Below are positions 55,925-64,000 of a DNA stretch of 64,000 bases, piece by piece (the stretch's first letter is position 1; every line of letters begins with the position of its first letter). The translations under genes and the position numbers were made by a program. This DNA is from Thecaphora thlaspeos. Its lineage: Eukaryota; Basidiomycota; Ustilaginomycetes; Urocystidales; Glomosporiaceae. Location: assembly GCA_900291925.1 (NCBI GenBank), contig UWYS01000023.1, positions 186,001 to 250,000 of the forward strand. Direction: 5' to 3'. The notes under the pieces were generated by a model. The model saw only the letters and a list, made by a program, of their open reading frames with translations, was not told the DNA's origin and searched no databases.

Positions 55925-57289
55925 ATGGCCAATCTCTCGCAGACGCCGGCCAGCACGAAGGGTGGAGATGCGGCCTGGTACGATGGCATGCTTCAACACC
56001 TCGCCACACAGCCGCACTGGCCGCTAGACAAGGAGGACGCCATCCTCGAACCCTACTCCTACCTAGACGCAAAGCCAGGCAAGGAGGTCCGCTCCGAACT
56101 CATCGAGGCCTTCAACGTCTGGCTCCAGGTCCCGCAGGACAAGCTCAGCGTCATCCGCTCCGTCGTTCGCATGCTCCATACAGCCAGTCTCCTCATGGAC
56201 GACGTCGAGGACAACTCCGACCTGCGCCGCGGCATACCCGTCGCGCACAAGATTTACGGCATCCCACAGACCATCAATACGGCCAATTACGTCTACTTTC
56301 TCGTCTTCTCGGAAATCTTTCAGATGACGACCGCCGCCTCTGGCTCAGCCGAGACGGCATCGCCCGCTTCCGTTGAGAGGCTCGTCGTCGACGAGCTCAT
56401 CAACCTCCACCGCGGTCAGGGCATGGATCTTCTCTGGAGGGACAGCCTCATCTGTCCGACAGAGGAAGAGTACGTCGAAATGGTCAACAACAAGACCGGT
56501 GGCCTCTTCCGCATCGCCATCAAGCTCATGATCTCGCAAAGTCCCGTCTTCTCCTCCCTCCTCTTGCGAGCGTCCGCCGCCGCGCGCACGCAACCATCGG
56601 AAGCAGAGCCACCCGAGCTGCTGCCCCTCGTCAACCTCATAGGTCTCCTTTTCCAGATACGCGACGACTACATGAACCTGCAAAGCTCCAAGTACGCCGA
56701 GAACAAGGGTTTTTGCGAAGATCTAACCGAAGGCAAGTTCTCCTTTCCCATTATCCACTCGATACGCGCAAGTGCTGGCGTCAACGCAGCGACGGGACAG
56801 GTGAGCTCGCAAGGGACGGCTGCCGCCGCTGCATCGACAGTTTCCTCCAGCGGCGAGCCTGCAACGCAACTCAACCGGCCCAATGTCGAGGTGCAGCAAA
56901 GGCCACCACGGCCGCTGTCCAACGTCTACGAGGCTTCGACAGTGGCGGGAGCTTCGACGACGCCGCCGATCCGCTCGACGACATCGGCCTCCCCTTCGAC
57001 GTCGACGCCGCATCAGTTGCCGCACGGCAACCGCCAGATTCTAAACGTCCTCAAGCAGCGCCCCACTGACCTGGCTACCAAGCAGTACGCCGTCTCGTAC
57101 ATGCGCAACGTCACCGGGTCGTTCGCGTACACCCGCGAGGTGCTCAGGAAGCTCGACGTCCAGGCGAGGCAAGAAGTGGCGAGGATCGAGGCGATCATGG
57201 TGAAGCGGTCCGGATCCGGGGCGAATCCACGCCTCGTCGCCATCCTAGAGGCGCTGAGAGGAGGATGGTTCGACGCGACAGACGACTAG
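55925..57289 (+). CDS. BTS1: Geranylgeranyl diphosphate synthase
   Basis: Trans-prenyltransferase adding isopentenyl diphosphate to farnesyl diphosphate, supplying GGPP for Rab/Rho prenylation. Intronless, 454 residues; fungal GGPPS are usually 300-400. The first Asp-rich motif is DDVED (residues 92-96) within [24 protein letters not shown]. Also present are [20 protein letters not shown] and the second Asp-rich motif IRDDYMN (Asp 247-248) followed by [21 protein letters not shown]. The start at 55925 precedes conserved sequence; an upstream in-frame start at 55811 only adds low-complexity residues. The excess length is an insert of about 85 residues (about 282-369), rich in Ser, Thr, Pro and Ala, before the C-terminal helices ([20 protein letters not shown]). 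No terpene-cluster neighbours are present, so a housekeeping role is likelier. Confidence 0.94.
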   Translation: MANLSQTPASTKGGDAAWYDGMLQHLATQPHWPLDKEDAILEPYSYLDAKPGKEVRSELIEAFNVWLQVPQDKLSVIRSVVRMLHTASLLMDDVEDNSDLRRGIPVAHKIYGIPQTINTANYVYFLVFSEIFQMTTAASGSAETASPASVERLVVDELINLHRGQGMDLLWRDSLICPTEEEYVEMVNNKTGGLFRIAIKLMISQSPVFSSLLLRASAAARTQPSEAEPPELLPLVNLIGLLFQIRDDYMNLQSSKYAENKGFCEDLTEGKFSFPIIHSIRASAGVNAATGQVSSQGTAAAAASTVSSSGEPATQLNRPNVEVQQRPPRPLSNVYEASTVAGASTTPPIRSTTSASPSTSTPHQLPHGNRQILNVLKQRPTDLATKQYAVSYMRNVTGSFAYTREVLRKLDVQARQEVARIEAIMVKRSGSGANPRLVAILEALRGGWFDATDD

Positions 57290-57433
57290 CTCGAAGAGGG
57301 ACCTCAAAGAAGAAGCAGGTTGCACGCCGAGCCCGTGATCGTAACATTGTCCCCTTGCATCGCATCCCCGCATCCGACCGACTTGTATCTGTACACTTCC
57401 TGGTCATCCACAATGCCGCGCCACGACATGGCA

Positions 57434-58717
57434 TCACAGCTTGGCCTTAGCCTCCGTTAGGTCCTCGTCGCGCCGTGTCTGTGCCATCTTGAGGAGGGCG
57501 TAGAGGCTCTGCAGCCTGGGCATCTCGACGCCGTGTCGTCTTGCTATGCGGACCGGGTTGCCGAGGATGACTTCTAGCTCCATGGGTCTGTTTGCCTGCC
57601 AGTCGAGCAGCATCGATGGTTTGCCCTTTGTGTTTCTCTCTGTTGACTTGAGGATCTTTTCCGGATTGGCGAGCTTGTCGGGAAACTGCCTGCCGAGCAC
57701 CTTGGGCACGGCGTCAAAGATCTCCTGCATGCAGGCATGGAGGTGTCGGCGCAGCTCTGGGTCGAGAGACATCCTCGCGTTGCCCGTCCCGCCGCTGAGG
57801 ACGGCCGAGGGGTTCATGGATCCGTTGATGCAGATCTTGTGCCACCGGACCAGCTGTAGGCCCACCTCGTCGTAGAACTCGGCGTCCTTGATTGACCCGT
57901 CCGTGAAGAGGGAGACGAGTTGCCTGACTTTGGCGTCGCCAACCTGCGAGAGCCTGTCGAGGTGCGCCTGGTCCTCCCCTGATCCGACCTTGCTGCCGGT
58001 ACCGTTGGTGAAGCAGCCCATTGAGATACGCGTCCACCTGTTCTGACGGATGAAGCCGTGTCGGACCTGCTCTGCGCTGATGACGGTGACGGCGCTGACG
58101 ATTGGGTTCTCTGGGAACGTCTCGCGGTGAACCTCCTCGACGCCGACGCCGTTCTGGATCAGGACGGTACAGCTCCCCTCAATGCCCGGGGTGACGAGGC
58201 GGCGTATATCGTGGGCATCATTTGTGACGTCCGGCAGCGCCTTTGTCGTGACGACGACGTAGTCCCACTGGCCCGTCTCGGGCTTCTTGGCGGCGGCGGC
58301 ATCGTCGATCGAGGCAAAGACGGCGTGTGGTGTAAAGTGGTAGTTGCCAAAGCTGTGCGTCTCGAGCTCAACGCCCTTTTCGGCGATCGTCTTGTAGTTG
58401 GAGCGGCAGACGAGCGAAACAAAGACGTTGTTCGAGGGCTGTTGGGACGGCAGAGGGACAGAAAGGCAGACTAGGTCAGCAGGTCCTCCCCGAACGAGCC
58501 TGACCGCATCGGTTGATGAGCGAGCGAGGGCGGGCCGCCTTCTCACATTGTGTAGGCGAGAAGCATAGAAGCAACCGACAGCGCCTGCTCCGACGACAAG
58601 GATGTGCAACGGCTGCTGCTGCTGTTCCCGCGGTTGACTAGAGACGCGGGCACGGGGAGGCGGCAGACTCGAGTGATTGTCAGCAAAATTGGCTCAAACT
58701 ACGTGCACTCGGTCCAT
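57434..58717 (-). CDS. Ketopantoate reductase-like protein (ApbA/PanE family)
   Basis: NADPH-dependent reductase family that includes 2-dehydropantoate 2-reductase (vitamin B5 route). Exons 58621-58547 and 58438-57434 are clear, giving HILVVGAGAVGCFYASRLHN joined to PSNNVFVSLVCRSNYKTIAEKGVELETHSFGNY. The Rossmann GAGAVG and TTKALPD, then VLIQNGVGVEE, follow family order, and the C-terminal helical domain holds NGSMNPSAVLSGG. No ATG directly precedes HILVV in frame (the codon there is TTG). A five-codon first exon, 58717-58703 (MDRVH), spliced over an 81-nt intron with donor GTAGTT, branch GCTGAC and acceptor ACAG, restores a start in phase. The substrate is not certain; many fungi carry several paralogues. 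Confidence 0.82.
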
Positions 58718-59404
58718 CACCTCTGCAGGCCTCGACTACACACCTTGCTGATGCCATTGTGGGCCCGACTGCTTAGTGTGCAAGCTGGATGGTAGATTGG
58801 GACAAGGAGGAAGGTCAAGCGCTAAGGCTGGTGGAAGGGAGGGAGGAAGCCAAGGAAGGCCGTCTCGAGCACGCCACGGCTTGCCGGTCGGCAGTGTGGC
58901 CGGACAAGCCACTGCAGCCAGCCTTCGGAGCCGACAGACGCCCCTGTAAATTGGACTTGCTCGCGCGCCTCGGCCCTTTCGAATGGACATCGATCACCTC
59001 AGCCACGGCGGCAGCCAGCTCGGACCAGCCTCCACCTGGGAGCTGTGACTGCCCGCCGCCACCGCCGCCGCCAGGCGTGTCGGTCGTCGGCTCCGAAAGA
59101 GTCTGCCAAAATGCAAAGGGCGGCAGTGAGAGGCAACCAACCGGCCGGGTCGAGGCATGCAGATCGCCTTCTCTTCCAGCTTCCACCTTCCACCTGACCC
59201 ACATCCCTTCCGTTGGCGACCTCCCCACGGCCCCCGCCTTCTCGCCATATACGCACATCGCCACGAGCCGACAGGACACAGCTGCACTAGCATCTCACCG
59301 CAGCGCCATCCATCCGCCCGGCGGCTACCCCCAGCGACTCGCTCACTAGCATCCTCAGCTCAAGACCACCTTCCCGACGCATCACTTCGGCCACCGTTGC
59401 CACC
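58718..59404. promoter_or_regulatory. Divergent promoter region PanE-like / CEF1
   Basis: 687 bp without a gene. GCCGCCACC runs at 59035-59075 and a pyrimidine-rich CEF1 leader at 59160-59400. Open frames on both strands have no family signature. Confidence 0.5.
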
Positions 59405-62363
<2,959 letters not shown>

Positions 62364-62715
62364 GGGGGGTTTCGGCAGTTTGTACGATCTCTCAACGTAC
62401 GGACGAATGCAACGTGTACCGCGATGCCATATCTGTGAACATGGGCGATCAAGGCAGGATCTCAGCTGTACCTCTCGCATTCAGTCTCTTTCCAATCGAT
62501 GCTAAACTCTACGGTACGGCGCCACACAAAAATGCCAGGTGGACCTAATCGTTGTTGACGCACATCGAAGAGGTCCAAAAGCGGTAGTAGTCCATCTCCT
62601 TCCTCCCAAACGACTATTTGACACACGTAGGACGAACCAAAACTGGACTACTAGGTAGAAGTACAAAATCCATCCCTTCTTTCCGTCCATGCATTCAACG
62701 GATGATGCTACGACT
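62364..62715. other. Convergent intergenic region CEF1 / NHA1-like
   Basis: 352 bp between two stop codons on opposite strands. No feature was recognised beyond presumed 3' UTRs. Confidence 0.6.
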
Positions 62716-64000
62716 CTAGCCAGCCGAAGTGGGTAGTACGAGGGGTTTACGAGGTAACCTCTGCTTTAGCATCGTCTCTTCCCCCTCACCATCTACGACA
62801 GAGGGGCAAATTGTCTCGTTGTCCGGCGGTGTCCTTGTTGCCGTTTCGGATTCTTCCGAATCAGACGTCTGGTCAACCTGCGGTGGCGCCTCGTCGTTCC
62901 CTCGTTCCTTCATCGTCGTCGTCGTTGTGTCCCTGGCTTTTGCTTTGCCCTTGTCCTGTTTCCAGAATTGTAGCTTCTTCGTTACACCGTTCCAGAGCGT
63001 CGTTGATGTCACGTCCCCTCCACCTCCTCCGCCTACTTCGCCGACGCTACGGTCCACTTCAGTCCTCATGGGCGGAGTGTTGGGTGCAAACGAAACGTCC
63101 GCAGACGAAGATGCGGCTGGTCGTTCCTGAACGACGACGGTATCTGTGTCCTTATTGTTCAGAGTTGTCGACCTGCTCCCCGTTCGGAAGGAAATCGTTC
63201 CGTTCCTCGTGAGGGTCGTCGTCTTCCGCAGCACGTTGGCATACAGTTTGTGCACGGGTATGGTGACGCCGTGCACGAAGACGCTGCTGAATACCATAAA
63301 CATGACGAGCGGCGTGTAGAGCCTTCGTAGGCGATCTCGAGTCCCGTCGTCCGGGATCTCCCGCAGAGCCACCTGGACGTAAAAGACGGCGCCGACGCCG
63401 ATCGGCCCAAAGAAACCGGCAAACGCAGACTCCTTGTAGTTGTTGAGGGCCGGGATGACCTTGGTCAGGGCGACGACCCACGGCGGGCGACGGAGAAGGA
63501 GAATCGTAATGCCGAGCACGACGACCCTCCAGCCCGTCAGGCCGAGCGCGGCGTCGCTGTAGTCGGACCAGGGGATGATGGTGCCGATGTAGAGGAAGAC
63601 AGCGAGGTTGAGCACCGAGTCGATGATCTCCTGGAAGTCGTTGTCCTCGGTCTCGATGCGGTAGTAGTCGGTCCAAGTAAAAGAGTTACCGGCGACGAAG
63701 CAGGCGAGGATGTCGTCCGAGCCAAAGAGGCCGGTGGTGCCGAGGGTGAAGAAGGCGAGGCCGAGGCCGTAGGCAAAGAAGCTGTTGTTGTCGATGTGGC
63801 CGTTGGTCTCGGCCCATCGAAGCGACTTCCTCGCCAGGTAGCCCAGGAGCGCTCCGAAGCAGCACGAGAGAAGGATCTGGTAGATGACGACGGCGTAAAC
63901 CCAGCGTCCGATCTCGAGGCCAACCGAGGAGTTGAGATCCTCTCCGGTGCGGGCGAGGAGGTAGATGGCGAGGTAGAGAAAGGGGAAGCCGAGGCCGTCG
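62716..64000 (-). CDS. Na+/H+ antiporter of fungal Nha1/Sod2 type, 5' part outside window
   Basis: Plasma-membrane cation/proton exchanger for sodium tolerance and pH balance. The C-terminal 428 codons are present in one open frame running off the right edge (DGLGFPFLYLAIYLL). Membrane segments include VYAVVIYQILLSCCFGALLGYLARKSLRW, NSFFAYGLGLAFFTLGTTGLFGSDDILACFVAGNSF with the conserved GSDDILACFVAG (ion-binding Asp pair), VLNLAVFLYIGTIIPW, and FAGFFGPIGVGAVFYVQVAL. After the last span (VFVHGVTIPVHKL) comes a short cytosolic tail of about 180 residues, Thr/Glu-rich, with KKLQFWKQDKGKAKA. The tail is much shorter than in budding-yeast Nha1 and closer to Sod2-type lengths. Convergent with CEF1. 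Confidence 0.93.
   Translation of the reverse strand, partial: DGLGFPFLYLAIYLLARTGEDLNSSVGLEIGRWVYAVVIYQILLSCCFGALLGYLARKSLRWAETNGHIDNNSFFAYGLGLAFFTLGTTGLFGSDDILACFVAGNSFTWTDYYRIETEDNDFQEIIDSVLNLAVFLYIGTIIPWSDYSDAALGLTGWRVVVLGITILLLRRPPWVVALTKVIPALNNYKESAFAGFFGPIGVGAVFYVQVALREIPDDGTRDRLRRLYTPLVMFMVFSSVFVHGVTIPVHKLYANVLRKTTTLTRNGTISFRTGSRSTTLNNKDTDTVVVQERPAASSSADVSFAPNTPPMRTEVDRSVGEVGGGGGGDVTSTTLWNGVTKKLQFWKQDKGKAKARDTTTTTMKERGNDEAPPQVDQTSDSEESETATRTPPDNETICPSVVDGEGEETMLKQRLPRKPLVLPTSAG

Overview
The window is nuclear DNA from a filamentous or dimorphic fungus, almost certainly a basidiomycete and probably of the smut lineage (Ustilaginomycotina). The evidence is the GC-rich coding sequence, few short introns per gene (0 to 6, with GTRAGT-like donors and CTGAC/CTAAC-like branch sites), pyrimidine-rich leaders, a fungal-type Nha1 antiporter, a fungal ARN/SIT siderophore transporter and a Ty3/gypsy chromovirus of fungal type. 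Species cannot be named from the sequence alone.

Layout. 1-13.3 kb holds RPB8 (cut by the left edge), an Sld3-like replication factor, the ER glucosidase II alpha subunit, a ModF/YDR061W-like twin-ABC protein with an in-frame stop, VPS68/TMEM50 and the catalytic subunit of PKA. 13.7-20.4 kb is a CpG-poor transposon island: a broken Ty3/gypsy element, duplicated gag-pro pieces and a younger solo LTR. An intronless siderophore transporter (20.9-22.8 kb) follows, with an iron-GATA motif upstream. Next is a decayed pogo/Fot1-like DNA transposon (23.4-25.0 kb) with clear inverted ends. 26-36.8 kb carries an intron-containing tRNA-Leu(AAG), DPH5, a SUN-domain (SLP1/SUCO-like) membrane protein and transportin. 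38.3-49.6 kb is sparser: an Mrn1/Nrd1-like four-RRM protein, the succinate-fumarate carrier SFC1 and a secreted or vacuolar S8 protease, separated by long gene-free leaders. 50.8-52.4 kb contains an unrecognised multi-exon gene with a TATA box and a possible signal peptide. 53.5-64 kb is housekeeping again: CCT8, a GGPP synthase, a ketopantoate-reductase-like enzyme, CEF1/CDC5 and an Na+/H+ antiporter cut by the right edge.

The genes do not form one pathway. Most are single housekeeping genes in divergent or convergent pairs. No biosynthetic cluster, CRISPR array or prokaryote-type system is present. The points of most interest are a 5-nt microexon in the PKA gene, a 57-nt in-frame intron ending in TAG in the SUN gene, the nonsense codon in the ABC gene, contrasting mutation histories within the transposon island, and the unknown TATA-driven gene at 50.9-52.4 kb. 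Exon borders below were read by eye from splice signals, reading frame and recalled family sequence; none was checked against transcripts.
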